DNA of 64,000 nucleotides from QHXW01 sp035280425 (GTDB taxonomy: Bacteria; Acidobacteriota; Terriglobia; Bryobacterales; Bryobacteraceae). Positions 51,826 through 60,416 of this stretch are shown piece after piece. Made by a program: the position numbers and the translations under genes. Numbering within the stretch: position 1 is the stretch's first letter; every line of letters begins with the position of its first letter. Below the pieces are notes generated by a model, which worked only from the letters and a program-made list of their open reading frames with translations, made no database searches and was not told the origin of the DNA. The stretch covers positions 62,001 to 126,000 of the forward strand of contig DATEFW010000011.1 in NCBI GenBank assembly GCA_035280425.1, given 5' to 3'.

Positions 51826-53070
51826 TTATCGCAGGTCCAAGGCCATGACCTGGCTTCGGTCCCGCACATACAGGCGTGTTCCAGAAATCGACGGCACCGT
51901 CCAGGCGTTCGATTGCATCAGCGAAACCTGTGACACAACTTTCAGCCCTTGCGGCGAGAATTCCGCCAGCGCCAATGTTCCGTCTTCATCCACCACGATG
52001 AATTTCCCATCGGCATAAATGAAATTGGCTTTAGGAAACGTGCGGTCCTGCCAGGCGATCTTGCCCGACTTTACGTCTACTGCGGTCAGCGGCGCCGGAC
52101 CGAAATCGCCGCTCGATCCATAAACGTAGTCGCCCAGCCGAATCACGGTCGAAAAATGCACCCGCATTTTATTGCTCGACCACACTTCTTCCGGCGCCGT
52201 CTTGCCGCTCTTCCGCACCAGGCGAATAACGACGCTTCCGCCGTTATAAGCCGAGGAGACAAACAGCAGGTGATCGTCTCCCCAGACCGGCGTGCTGATG
52301 TTCAATCCCCAACTGGTGCTGTGCGGATAGGTCCACAGAACCCATCCGTTGGTTGGATCGATGCCGACGATTTCTTCGCTCATCTGGGTGACGAGCTGAT
52401 CCTGCCCGTCAAGCTTGATGAGGATGGGCGAAGCGGGCGCGTCGCGGAATTCCTGGGTGGTGTGCCAAACCACTTTGCCCGTCGCCTGATCGAACGCGAT
52501 AAACGAATTCCCCGCCCCGCCGGCCTTCATGATCACCGTATCCCCGTACGCGATCGGGCTCGGCGCATAACCGCGGTCGAAAAACGTGCCGTGGAATTCG
52601 TTATAAAGATTGTGCGACCAGACCAGTTTTCCGGTCTTCTTGTTCAGGCAGATCAGATTTCCCAGAATCCCGATTTCGTACACGCCATTCGCGGTGACCA
52701 GAGGCGTCGCGTGTGGCCCTGCGCCATTTTCCATCCCCATGCCGGGCCGGATATGCGCATCGTAACGGTATTCCCACAGCGTCTTTCCGCTCGCGGCATC
52801 GGCCGCCAGCACGACCTCGTCGTTACCGGTGCGGTACATGGTGTACAAAACATCTCCTTCGATCGAGATGCCCGAATAACCATCGCCCAAAGCGCGGCTC
52901 CAGAGCTTTTTCGGCCCCGCCGCCGGCCATGACGCCGCAAGACCGGTCACATCGGCTTTGAAATTGCGGTGCGGGCCGCCCCATTGCGGCCAATCGAGCG
53001 ACGCTGCGGGCAACTGGCTGGCAATCGAGAGGGCAAAAATGAACACTGCAGTTGTACGGGATTTCGTCAT
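51826..53070 (-). CDS. Secreted PQQ-like beta-propeller protein
   Basis: This 414-residue protein has a signal peptide (about 1-24). Repeated blades carry Gly-x-x-x-Trp motifs (Ala-Ser-Gly-Lys-Thr-Leu-Trp-Glu-Tyr, Lys-Thr-Gly-Lys-Leu-Val-Trp-Ser-His, Ala-Thr-Gly-Lys-Val-Val-Trp-His), as in PQQ_2/BamB-like propellers. The mature start Leu-Asp-Trp-Pro-Gln-Trp-Gly-Gly-Pro-His-Arg is common to secreted members. It may be a quinoprotein-like dehydrogenase or simply a binding protein; I see no heme motif and cannot show PQQ ligands. It is divergent from the DegT-type gene (99 bases between starts). Confidence 0.85.
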   Translation of the reverse strand: MTKSRTTAVFIFALSIASQLPAASLDWPQWGGPHRNFKADVTGLAASWPAAGPKKLWSRALGDGYSGISIEGDVLYTMYRTGNDEVVLAADAASGKTLWEYRYDAHIRPGMGMENGAGPHATPLVTANGVYEIGILGNLICLNKKTGKLVWSHNLYNEFHGTFFDRGYAPSPIAYGDTVIMKAGGAGNSFIAFDQATGKVVWHTTQEFRDAPASPILIKLDGQDQLVTQMSEEIVGIDPTNGWVLWTYPHSTSWGLNISTPVWGDDHLLFVSSAYNGGSVVIRLVRKSGKTAPEEVWSSNKMRVHFSTVIRLGDYVYGSSGDFGPAPLTAVDVKSGKIAWQDRTFPKANFIYADGKFIVVDEDGTLALAEFSPQGLKVVSQVSLMQSNAWTVPSISGTRLYVRDRSQVMALDLR

Positions 53071-53125
53071 GTCTGATGGACGGACACCAAAGGGGGTCGT
53101 TTTGTTCCGCCAACGATTCTATACT

Positions 53126-53152
53126 GGATCGGGCGGCACGAATCGCCGATCC
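53126..53152 (+). promoter_or_regulatory. Leader hairpin next to the ribosome site of the DegT-type gene
   Basis: Arms GGATCGG (53126-53132) and CCGATCC (53146-53152) pair perfectly, with two more pairs inside past one bulged G. The hairpin ends four bases before the GAGAGGAG ribosome site. A TATACT at 53120-53125 could be a -10 box, in which case only part of the hairpin would be transcribed. Confidence 0.3.
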
Positions 53153-53169
53153 CGAGAGGAGTTGTTCTT

Positions 53170-54495
53170 ATGAATCGCCGTACATTTCTTGCAGGCAGCG
53201 CGATGGCCGCAAGCGCGTCCGCGGCCAACTCGTCCAGACTGGCCGTCGATGGAGGCGCGCCGGTCCGACAGACGCCGCTCAAAGCCGGCTTCTTCGGCAC
53301 ATCTTATTACGGCGCGGAAGAAAGCCGGGAACTCGAAGATGTGGTTCGCTTGCGCCAGCCCTTCCGCTGGTACGGCCCCGGCAGCGAGCCGCCGCAAAAA
53401 GTCGCGACTTTCGAGAAGGAATTCGCCCAGCGGATGCAGGCGCGGTTCGCTCTGGCGGTTACCTCGGGCTCTGCCGCGCTTCAGGTCGCCGTGGCCGCGC
53501 TCGAAATCGGCCCGGGCGACGAGGTCATTCTCCCCGCTTGGACCTGGCACTCCTGCTACAACGCCATTGTGCTGGCGGGCGCGCTGCCCGTATTTGCCGA
53601 GATCGACGAATCGTTCAACATCGATCCCGAAGACATCGAGCGCAAGATAACGCCGCAAACCAAAGCCATCATGGCGGTGCATCTGCAAGGCAACCCCGCG
53701 GCGCTCGATCGCATTCTCGCGATCGCGAAGAGCCGCCATATCCGCGTGATCGAAGACTGCGCGCAATCGGTCGGTGCGAGCTTCCACGGCAAGCCCGTCG
53801 GATCGCACGGCGATATCGGGATCTACAGCCTGCAAATCAATAAGACCATCACCTCGGGCGAAGGCGGCGCCGTGGTCACCAACGATCCGGTGCTGTTCGA
53901 GCGCGCCAGCCGCTATCACGATTTGGGCGGTTTTCGCCAGCCGCACGAGCATCTGGTCGGCAAGGCGAAGCTCGACTGGTTTGTGGGCAACCAGTTTCGC
54001 ATGAGCGAATTCACCGGCGGCGTGCTGGTGGCGCAACTGCGCAAACTCGACTCGATCGTCGAGCCGCTCCAAAACAACGCGCGGCGCATTTACGACAGCC
54101 TGCGCGACATCCCCGGCATCAAGCTGCGCCACCGTCCTGATCCGGCGGGCGACTTGGGCTCCGCCGTTTTCGTGGGCTTCGATACAAAACAGCAATCCGA
54201 GCATTTCCGCAAAGCGATGCAGGCGGAAAACGTTCCTGCGCACGGGCCGGGCGGGTCCGCGATCCTCCCGGTTCAGCCGCACATCGAGCACAAGCGCACG
54301 GTGCACCCGGCCTGGCCGTCGTTCACCTCCGAGCGCGGCCGTGCCATTCAGTACGGCGCCGCCTGCTGCCCGCGCACCATCGATATTCTCGACCGCTTCG
54401 CCGGCGTCTCGATGCATCCTAAATTCACCGCGAGCGACGCCGACGACGTGCTGGCCGCCATTCGCAAGGTGTACCCCCAGGTGATGCGCGCGTAG
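53170..54495 (+). CDS. DegT/DnrJ/EryC1 family PLP aminotransferase with Tat-like leader
   Basis: This is a 441-residue fold-type I PLP enzyme. The internal aldimine lysine is Lys225 in Gln-Ile-Asn-Lys-Thr-Ile-Thr-Ser-Gly-Glu-Gly-Gly. The conserved Asp-Cys-Ala-Gln-Ser-Val-Gly-Ala segment lies before it and Gly-Ser-Ala-Ala-Leu near residue 98. Family members move an amino group onto keto-sugars or act as sugar dehydratases. The first 20 residues (Met-Asn-Arg-Arg-Thr-Phe-Leu, then Ala/Ser-rich) look like a twin-arginine leader, which is unusual. The ribosome site GAGAGGAG and the ATG are well placed. Confidence 0.88.
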   Translation: MNRRTFLAGSAMAASASAANSSRLAVDGGAPVRQTPLKAGFFGTSYYGAEESRELEDVVRLRQPFRWYGPGSEPPQKVATFEKEFAQRMQARFALAVTSGSAALQVAVAALEIGPGDEVILPAWTWHSCYNAIVLAGALPVFAEIDESFNIDPEDIERKITPQTKAIMAVHLQGNPAALDRILAIAKSRHIRVIEDCAQSVGASFHGKPVGSHGDIGIYSLQINKTITSGEGGAVVTNDPVLFERASRYHDLGGFRQPHEHLVGKAKLDWFVGNQFRMSEFTGGVLVAQLRKLDSIVEPLQNNARRIYDSLRDIPGIKLRHRPDPAGDLGSAVFVGFDTKQQSEHFRKAMQAENVPAHGPGGSAILPVQPHIEHKRTVHPAWPSFTSERGRAIQYGAACCPRTIDILDRFAGVSMHPKFTASDADDVLAAIRKVYPQVMRA

Positions 54496-54512
54496 GTGCC
54501 GCCCGGCATAAC

Positions 54513-54815
54513 ATGAACGGCTACATTAGAGGGATGGCGCACTCTGCGCGTGGGATCGAGTACTTCGAGCTGAAGCTGCAGGATCGAGGCTGTATCGTCC
54601 TTCCGGCGGCCGTACGGAAACGCCTTTCGCTAAGCCGCGGCGACCGCTTGGTCCTGGTTGTAGATGAATCCGGTGAAATGCGTGTGCTGGACTTGCGCCG
54701 ACAGATCGAGAAATTTCACGGCATGTTTCGGCATCTCATACCGCGTGGCAGACGATTGTCCGACGAACTGATCGCCGAACGCAGAAAAGAAGCGCAACGC
54801 GAGGAAGAAGAATAA
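54513..54815 (+). CDS. AbrB/MazE-type DNA-binding protein (antitoxin-like), no toxin adjacent
   Basis: This 100-residue protein has a SpoVT/AbrB swapped-hairpin domain at residues about 16-50 (Leu-Gln-Asp-Arg-Gly-Cys-Ile-Val-Leu-Pro-Ala-Ala-Val-Arg-Lys-Arg-Leu, then Gly-Asp-Arg-Leu). A charged helical tail (Asp-Glu-Leu-Ile-Ala-Glu-Arg-Arg-Lys) follows, as in VapB antitoxins that bind a PIN-domain toxin. No PIN or other toxin gene follows; the next 84 bases are non-coding. The start may be ATG at 54513 or 54534; neither has a good ribosome site. Confidence 0.82.
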   Translation: MNGYIRGMAHSARGIEYFELKLQDRGCIVLPAAVRKRLSLSRGDRLVLVVDESGEMRVLDLRRQIEKFHGMFRHLIPRGRRLSDELIAERRKEAQREEEE

Positions 54816-54899
54816 CTGCGGGCGCGCCGCGTCGGGCAACTCGTATGGTTCCTGTTTCCCGACTTGCGCTACTGCCTCTTATTGCGATTTCATAATCCC

Positions 54900-56066
54900 A
54901 TGACTACTCGTCGGCAATTCTCCATGTCTCTGGCGGCGCTGGCTGCGCCGCTCGGTAATTCGGGCGCCCAGGCGGCGGACACTTCCAAGCGCGAATACCT
55001 GGCCTACGTCGGCACCTACACCGAGAAAAAATCCAAGGGCATTTACGCGTTTCGCTTCCATGCAGGCACCGGCAAGCTCACTCCGGCCGGCTTGGCCGCC
55101 GAAATCACCAACCCGACTTTTCTCACGATCCACCCCAACCGCCGCTTTCTTTACGCGGTGAAAGAGGTCGATGAGTTCGCCGGCAAGAAAGCCGGCGCCG
55201 TCAGCGCGTTTTCGATCGACGCGAGAAGCGGCAAGCTCACGCCGCTCAATGAAGTCACCTCCGGCGGACCCGGCCCGTGCCACGTCTCGCTCGATAAAAC
55301 CAACAAAAATGTTCTGGTCGCCAATTACAACGGCGGCAGCATCGAAGTGATCCCCATCGACGGCGACGGCCGCCTGAAAGAGCCGTCGCAGTTCGTTCAG
55401 CATCACGGCACCGGCCCGAATCCCGAACGCCAGGAAGCGCCGCACGCGCATTGCATCCAGACTTCGCCCGATAACCGGTTTGCTCTCGTGGCGGATCTGG
55501 GCCTCGACGAAGTGCTCGTCTACCACCTCGATCCGGCGCGCGGCGCCGTCACTCCCAACGATCCGCCGTTCGGCAAAACACCCCCGGGCGCAGGACCGCG
55601 CCATTTTTCTTTCGCTCCCAATGGCCGCTTCGTCTATGTCATCAACGAAATCCAATGCACTCTGACCACCTTTTCGTACGATTACCAGCGCGGCGCGCTT
55701 AAAGCGCTCCAGACGGTTTCCACCGTGCCGAAAGATTACAAAGTTACTAAAGACGACAGCACGGCTGAGGTCTACGTGCATCCCTCGGGCAAATTCGTCT
55801 ACGGCTCGAATCGCGGCCCGGACAGCATCGCCGTTTTCGCCATCGATCAGAAAACCGGGCTGGTAAATCCCATCGAGCACGTCTCGACACAAGGCAAAAC
55901 GCCGCGCCATTTCGCGCTCGATCCCACGGGAAAATTCCTGCTCGCCGAAAATCAGGATACCGATTCGATCGTCGTCTTCCACATCAACCAGGAGACCGGC
56001 CGCCTGACGCCCGCGGGCGTAAAGGTCGAGGCGCCATCGCCCGTGTGCCTTCAGTTTGTGGTGTAG
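54900..56066 (+). CDS. Lactonase family beta-propeller with Tat-like leader (Pgl-like)
   Basis: This 388-residue seven-bladed propeller is of the 6-phosphogluconolactonase/3-carboxymuconate cyclase (YbhE) type: Val-Gly-Thr-Tyr-Thr-Glu-Lys at the start of the mature part, His-Pro-Asn-Arg-Arg-Phe-Leu-Tyr-Ala-Val, Pro-Cys-His-Val-Ser-Leu and Gly-Pro-Arg-His-Phe repeats. It would open a sugar lactone to the acid. I start it at ATG 54900, where a Thr-Thr-Arg-Arg-Gln-Phe leader with a hydrophobic run looks twin-arginine-like; the longer frame would need a TTG. The next gene starts 20 bases after its end. Confidence 0.86.
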   Translation: MTTRRQFSMSLAALAAPLGNSGAQAADTSKREYLAYVGTYTEKKSKGIYAFRFHAGTGKLTPAGLAAEITNPTFLTIHPNRRFLYAVKEVDEFAGKKAGAVSAFSIDARSGKLTPLNEVTSGGPGPCHVSLDKTNKNVLVANYNGGSIEVIPIDGDGRLKEPSQFVQHHGTGPNPERQEAPHAHCIQTSPDNRFALVADLGLDEVLVYHLDPARGAVTPNDPPFGKTPPGAGPRHFSFAPNGRFVYVINEIQCTLTTFSYDYQRGALKALQTVSTVPKDYKVTKDDSTAEVYVHPSGKFVYGSNRGPDSIAVFAIDQKTGLVNPIEHVSTQGKTPRHFALDPTGKFLLAENQDTDSIVVFHINQETGRLTPAGVKVEAPSPVCLQFVV

Positions 56067-56086
56067 CGCCCGGCGGAGGACCACGC

Positions 56087-57322
56087 ATGATCCGAACATG
56101 GACGCGACGCGATCTCGTGCGGCTCGCAATCGCGCTGCCCGCGGGCTCCTGGCTCGCACATTACCAGGCACTGGCCGCGCCCTACCGCCAGAAGGTCAAA
56201 ATCACCGGCATTACGGCCATGGGCATTAAGACCGCGACCGGTAACTGCCTGGTCCGTATCCAGACCGACGCCGGTCTCACAGGCTACGGCGAGGCCGGCG
56301 CAACCGGGGCCATGGCACGGGCGCGCATCGCGACCATGGCGCACCTGCTCATCGGTAAAGATCCTCTCGCTATCGAGCGCCATTTTCATGAAATGACCTC
56401 GCTGATGCACACTTACATGGCGCACATCCCCACCGTCAGCGGCATCGACCTGGCGCTGTGGGATCTTGCCGGAAAAATCACCGGGCTGCCCGTTTGCGTT
56501 TTACTCGGCGGCCCGTTCCGGGACTCGATCCACATGTATTCGCACGGCCTGGGGCTCGATATGCTCGATCTCACTTCCTGCCGCGAGTGGGCCGCGCGCA
56601 TCCGCCAGCAGCCCGAAGGCTTCACGGCTTACAAGATCGGCATCGACGAGGCCCTGGGGATTCCGCCCGCACGATACACCACAACGCTCGACAAAGCCCA
56701 GTTGCGTAAAGTCGCGCGCGCTTACAGCAATGTCCGCGAAGCCGTCGGGCCCGATATCGAAATCGCCGTCCACTGCCACAATGAGTTCGATACCCCGAGC
56801 GCCATCGCCGTTGCAAAAGCCGTCGAGCCGATGGATCCGCTCTTCCTCGAAGATCCGCTCAACGTGCCGTATTCCGAGGGCTGGATGGCTCTCAAGCGCG
56901 CGGCGCGCATTCCCATTCTGACCGGCGAAAAACTGGAACTCGTGCGCGGCTTCCGGCCGTTCCTCGACAACCAGGCGGTGGACATCATTCATCCCGATCT
57001 CGCTTTCGCCGGCGGCATCACAGGTGTCCGCAAGATCGCCGATTACGCGCAGCTCACGCGTACGCCCGTGGCCCTGCACAATGTCGGCACGCTGGTGCTC
57101 ACCTATGCATCGGCTCACTTCGGTGCATCGATCCAGAATTTTTACCGCTCCGAAAGCGCTCTCGGCCGCCCGACGCGCCAGGTGGAAGATATGGCCGCCG
57201 GCCACCCGCCCGAAGTCCGCAACAGCAAGTTGAAGGTTCCAATGGAACCCGGGCTGGGCGTGGATCTTAATCCCGATTTCCTGCGCCGCAACCTGGCCGA
57301 CGGCGAATCCTGGTGGGGTTGA
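56087..57322 (+). CDS. Enolase-superfamily sugar-acid dehydratase-like protein (mandelate racemase type) with Tat leader
   Basis: This is a 411-residue protein with a Thr-Arg-Arg-Asp-Leu-Val twin-arginine leader (about 1-30), the capping domain, then the barrel. Lys183 (Tyr-Lys-Ile-Gly), Glu255 (Leu-Glu-Asp-Pro), Glu281 (Gly-Glu-Lys) and His331 (Leu-His-Asn-Val-Gly) fall where catalytic and metal residues of mandelate racemase/galactonate dehydratase-type enzymes are expected. The usual first metal ligand, Asp, appears to be His229 in a Val-His-Cys-His motif. The ATG at 56087 has a GCGGAGGA ribosome site; the longer frame from 56045 overlaps the lactonase gene. It likely dehydrates an aldonate. 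Confidence 0.85.
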   Translation: MIRTWTRRDLVRLAIALPAGSWLAHYQALAAPYRQKVKITGITAMGIKTATGNCLVRIQTDAGLTGYGEAGATGAMARARIATMAHLLIGKDPLAIERHFHEMTSLMHTYMAHIPTVSGIDLALWDLAGKITGLPVCVLLGGPFRDSIHMYSHGLGLDMLDLTSCREWAARIRQQPEGFTAYKIGIDEALGIPPARYTTTLDKAQLRKVARAYSNVREAVGPDIEIAVHCHNEFDTPSAIAVAKAVEPMDPLFLEDPLNVPYSEGWMALKRAARIPILTGEKLELVRGFRPFLDNQAVDIIHPDLAFAGGITGVRKIADYAQLTRTPVALHNVGTLVLTYASAHFGASIQNFYRSESALGRPTRQVEDMAAGHPPEVRNSKLKVPMEPGLGVDLNPDFLRRNLADGESWWG

Positions 57323-57355
57323 GCCCTCTGCTGTAAGCGTTCCTCTTACCTGGCG

Positions 57356-58018
57356 ATGCCCATGGAGCCTGATCCGGTCCGCTTGTTCTCGGAGCGCGCG
57401 GACAGCTACGTCCGGTTCATCCGGGCGGTGCTGTATCCGCAGGGTATCCGCGCGTGCTTTCGGGACGCGCCGTTCCTCCGATCCGGTCTCCGGGTGCTCG
57501 ACGCGGGATGCGGTACCGGCGTTGTGACGCTCGGGCTGCACGACGCGCTCGTTCACCGCGGCGATGTGCCTGGGCCGATGCACGCGTTTGATCTAACTTC
57601 CGCCATGCTCGGCCGGTTCAGAGAAAGCTTACGGTCGGCCACCGCCGTCGTCGAACTTGCCCAGGCGGACGTGCTCCATCTGGATGGCTTGCCCGCCGGG
57701 TGGACCGGCTACGATCTGATAGTCTCCGCCTCCATGCTGGAGTACGTTCCGCGGGAGAGCTTCACCTATGCCTTGACCGAACTCGGCCGGCGCTTGCGCG
57801 AGGACGGCCGCTTCGTTCTGTTCATCTCCCGGCGAAACTGGCTGACTCGGCTGCTCATCGCCCGATGGTGGGCGGGGAACCTCTATGACGCGGTGGAAGT
57901 GCTCAATGCGTTCCGCGCCGCAGGCTTTGAAACCGCTACCGAGGTAAGCTTCCCTCTGCGCTTCCGGTACCTGGCTTTATGGGGCTACGTAATTGTTGCG
58001 ACAAGGCGAGCAGGCTAA
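57356..58018 (+). CDS. Class I SAM-dependent methyltransferase
   Basis: This is a 220-residue cytoplasmic methyltransferase. Motif I, Val-Leu-Asp-Ala-Gly-Cys-Gly-Thr-Gly, is near residue 47. Motif II is around His-Ala-Phe-Asp-Leu-Thr-Ser-Ala-Met, and Ser-Ala-Ser-Met-Leu-Glu-Tyr-Val-Pro is the post-motif seen in UbiE/ubiquinone-type enzymes. The substrate is unknown. It lies 34 bases after the dehydratase-like gene. Confidence 0.85.
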   Translation: MPMEPDPVRLFSERADSYVRFIRAVLYPQGIRACFRDAPFLRSGLRVLDAGCGTGVVTLGLHDALVHRGDVPGPMHAFDLTSAMLGRFRESLRSATAVVELAQADVLHLDGLPAGWTGYDLIVSASMLEYVPRESFTYALTELGRRLREDGRFVLFISRRNWLTRLLIARWWAGNLYDAVEVLNAFRAAGFETATEVSFPLRFRYLALWGYVIVATRRAG

Positions 58019-58139
58019 AAATAAAATGAGCAGAAGATATGGCCGCGAGCCACCCACACGGTCCTGGTGGGCCTGAAACGCACCCTGGTGGCCCGTATCG
58101 GGATTGACTTAGTTGCGTGCCTAAAGTAATCTCTCCCAC

Positions 58140-59288
58140 ATGACGAAATCGGTGCTTCTGTTACTGGCGGTGTCCTTCTGTGCGGCAGCGAATGCAGCTA
58201 CCCTGCAGGCCGGCCCAGGCGAAACGTATCCAACTCCCTGCGCGGCCATCGCGGCCGCCCACGACGGCGATGTCATCGAAATCCAGGCCGCGCTCTATGT
58301 CGGCGACGTATGCGTGGTGCGTCCCAACAATCTGACCTTACGCGGCGTCAACGGGCGCCCGCATCTGGATGCTCACGACGCCAGTTCCCAAGGCAAAGCG
58401 ATCTGGGTCATCAAAGGCAACAACGCGCTGGTTGAAAACATCGAGTTCTCCGGAGCGTCCGTGCCCGACCACAACGGCGCCGGAATCCGCGCCGAAGGCG
58501 TCGACTGGACCGTGCGCAACTGCTATTTCCACGACAACCAGGACGGGATTCTGGAAAGCAATGTGGCCAACAGCCACATTCTCATCGAATTCAGCGAATT
58601 CGACCACAACGGATTCGGCGACGGCCAGTCGCACAACCTCTATATCGGCCACGCCGCGGAGTTGACGTTCCGCTTCAACTGGTCGCACCGCGCCAAAACC
58701 GGGCACTTACTGAAATCCCGCGCTGCGGTCAATTACATCCTGTTCAACCGCCTTTCGGACGACGACTCGGGAGACGCCAGCTACGAAACCGACCTCCCCA
58801 ACGGCGGCACCGCCTACATGATCGGAAATATCATTCAGCAGAGCAAGAACTCCGCCAACAGCACCATCCTGACTTATCTCGAAGAAGGCACTAACGCACT
58901 AAATCCCGATCACAATCTCTACGTTTTCAACAACACGTTCGTCAATGACCGCCCCAATGGCAGCACCTTCGTCAGGGTTTCTTCGCCCGGTTCCGCGCAG
59001 GTGATCAACAATATTTTCAACGGCCCCGGAACCGTCTGCCCGCAAAATTGCACGTTGGTGGCGACAAATTTCGTCGGCGATCCGTTATTCGTCAACGCGG
59101 GGAATTTCGATTACCATCTGCTGGCCGGATCGCCCGCCATCGATGGTGGCACCGACCTGAGAGCTTTCGATCCAACTTTCGAATATCTGCACCCCGCCTG
59201 CGGCGAACAGCGCATCACCACCGGCGCGGCAATCGATATCGGCGCCTTCGAATTCGGCGGCGCCGGAACGCCTCTGGTCTGCCGCTGA
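58140..59288 (+). CDS. Secreted right-handed beta-helix protein
   Basis: This 382-residue protein has a signal peptide (about 1-20). A right-handed parallel beta-helix follows, showing the repeated short turns Ala-Leu-Val-Glu-Asn-Ile-Glu-Phe, Thr-Val-Arg-Asn-Cys-Tyr-Phe-His-Asp-Asn and Ile-Leu-Glu-Ser-Asn. This is the fold of pectate lyases and alginate epimerases; the Asp-His-Asn-Gly and His-Asp-Asn runs could hold metal or substrate. No catalytic set can be named. The last part (Gly-Ser-Pro-Ala-Ile-Asp-Gly-Gly-Thr) is the usual cap of such proteins. It converges with the next gene (3 bases between stops). Confidence 0.85.
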   Translation: MTKSVLLLLAVSFCAAANAATLQAGPGETYPTPCAAIAAAHDGDVIEIQAALYVGDVCVVRPNNLTLRGVNGRPHLDAHDASSQGKAIWVIKGNNALVENIEFSGASVPDHNGAGIRAEGVDWTVRNCYFHDNQDGILESNVANSHILIEFSEFDHNGFGDGQSHNLYIGHAAELTFRFNWSHRAKTGHLLKSRAAVNYILFNRLSDDDSGDASYETDLPNGGTAYMIGNIIQQSKNSANSTILTYLEEGTNALNPDHNLYVFNNTFVNDRPNGSTFVRVSSPGSAQVINNIFNGPGTVCPQNCTLVATNFVGDPLFVNAGNFDYHLLAGSPAIDGGTDLRAFDPTFEYLHPACGEQRITTGAAIDIGAFEFGGAGTPLVCR

Positions 59289-59291
59289 AGC

Positions 59292-60416
59292 TCAGTTCTG
59301 CTTCGGCATTCGCGTCCAGGTTTGATTCGAGCCGATGTTCGGATTGAAGTTCGCGTTATCGGACAGAATGTACTCGCCCGATCCGCTGACCCACGCCTCA
59401 CCGTAACCTGACGGCAGTTGCACCACCGACCCCGAGTTGGGGTTCCGGTAATCCTCCACGCCGCGGATGTGCGCATCGAATCGCTCGTTGATGCGGTCCA
59501 TGGCCGCCTGCCGGTTCTCGTAACTCCGCCGGATGCCGGCGCTAATCTGATCGTTGGTGTGGGAAATATAGCGGCTCAGGTCCACTGCCCGGTTGCTCGC
59601 CGCAATCTGATTCTGGACCAGTATTTGAATGAGCTGCTGGTACCGGTTGAACCATGCGAGGTTTTGCCGCATGGAACAGGAAACCGTCTGGAATATCTTG
59701 TACTGCTCCTCCAGGTGGCCGCGCTCGGCCTTTGAATACCGGATCTCGTCCGGCCCCCACAGAATCGGCCGCGAATACCCCGAAGGCAACTGCACCGCTC
59801 CGATCAGGCAATAAATGTCCTGCTCAATTGCCGTCCCCCGCTCCTCGTAAGCCAGCCGCACTTTGCCCGCCCGGAACTGCGCCCCTAACTGCGCCGCTTC
59901 AGGGAATTTCTGCCGCCCCAACGCCGCCAGCTCCGGCAATTCCTCTTGCTTCAGCATCGACGCGCCCCGCAATTCCGGCCAGTAGCGCGGCAAAATCATG
60001 CTGCGCAGGCACTGCGCCGGATCGAGAACCGGCGGCCGCACTTCCGCTCCCAGATAGCTCGACCCGGCCGCAATATAGTTCGCGATCGCGCGGTCCCAGA
60101 TACACGGGATATCCGGCATCAGCCCCACTTCCGCGATTCCTTTCGGATCGACTACGCGCATCCGGAACGCCGCCGGGTTGGCCGGATTCATCCGCCACAC
60201 TACGTCGCCTTCGAGGCGCCAGTCCGCCGGGATCAGCAGCCGGAAAACTTCGCCGCCGATCATGTCCGGCCGGTCCATGAGCGACACCGACTTGAAAACC
60301 ACGGTGTGCCCGGCGGACCTTGGACCGCCCGCGCTCTGCGCCGCGGCGCCCGATCCAAAAGCCAAGCCAGACAGACAGGCCGCCACCGCCACCGGAAATT
60401 TTGCCCTCACGCGCAT
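59292..60416 (-). CDS. Secreted protein of unknown function
   Basis: This 374-residue protein has a signal peptide (about 1-24). I do not recognise a domain. It has helical segments with many Gln, Asn and Arg, and a Tyr-Arg-Asn-Pro-Asn-Ser-Gly-Ser-Val-Val-Gln-Leu-Pro-Ser-Gly-Tyr stretch near residue 320 that may be a beta-turn region. I chose ATG at 60416 because a GGGGGGTGG ribosome site lies just before it and the signal peptide starts there. It is divergent from a histidine kinase gene (173 bases between starts), which may sense related stress. Confidence 0.78.
   Translation of the reverse strand: MRVRAKFPVAVAACLSGLAFGSGAAAQSAGGPRSAGHTVVFKSVSLMDRPDMIGGEVFRLLIPADWRLEGDVVWRMNPANPAAFRMRVVDPKGIAEVGLMPDIPCIWDRAIANYIAAGSSYLGAEVRPPVLDPAQCLRSMILPRYWPELRGASMLKQEELPELAALGRQKFPEAAQLGAQFRAGKVRLAYEERGTAIEQDIYCLIGAVQLPSGYSRPILWGPDEIRYSKAERGHLEEQYKIFQTVSCSMRQNLAWFNRYQQLIQILVQNQIAASNRAVDLSRYISHTNDQISAGIRRSYENRQAAMDRINERFDAHIRGVEDYRNPNSGSVVQLPSGYGEAWVSGSGEYILSDNANFNPNIGSNQTWTRMPKQN

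Noticed and set aside
53119..54417. 432-codon minus-strand frame opposite the DegT-type gene
   Set aside because: The product shows no family pattern and is His/Arg/Ala-rich, as expected for a shadow of the plus-strand enzyme with its intact PLP lysine motif.
54879..56171. 430-codon minus-strand frame opposite the lactonase gene
   Set aside because: It is a shadow frame: the plus strand encodes a clear propeller, while this one has no ribosome site and an Arg-rich product.
58040..58100. Two near-identical CCTGGTGG-CC stretches upstream of the beta-helix gene
   Set aside because: Only about 11 bases, imperfect and G+C-rich; too short to call a repeat element or operator.
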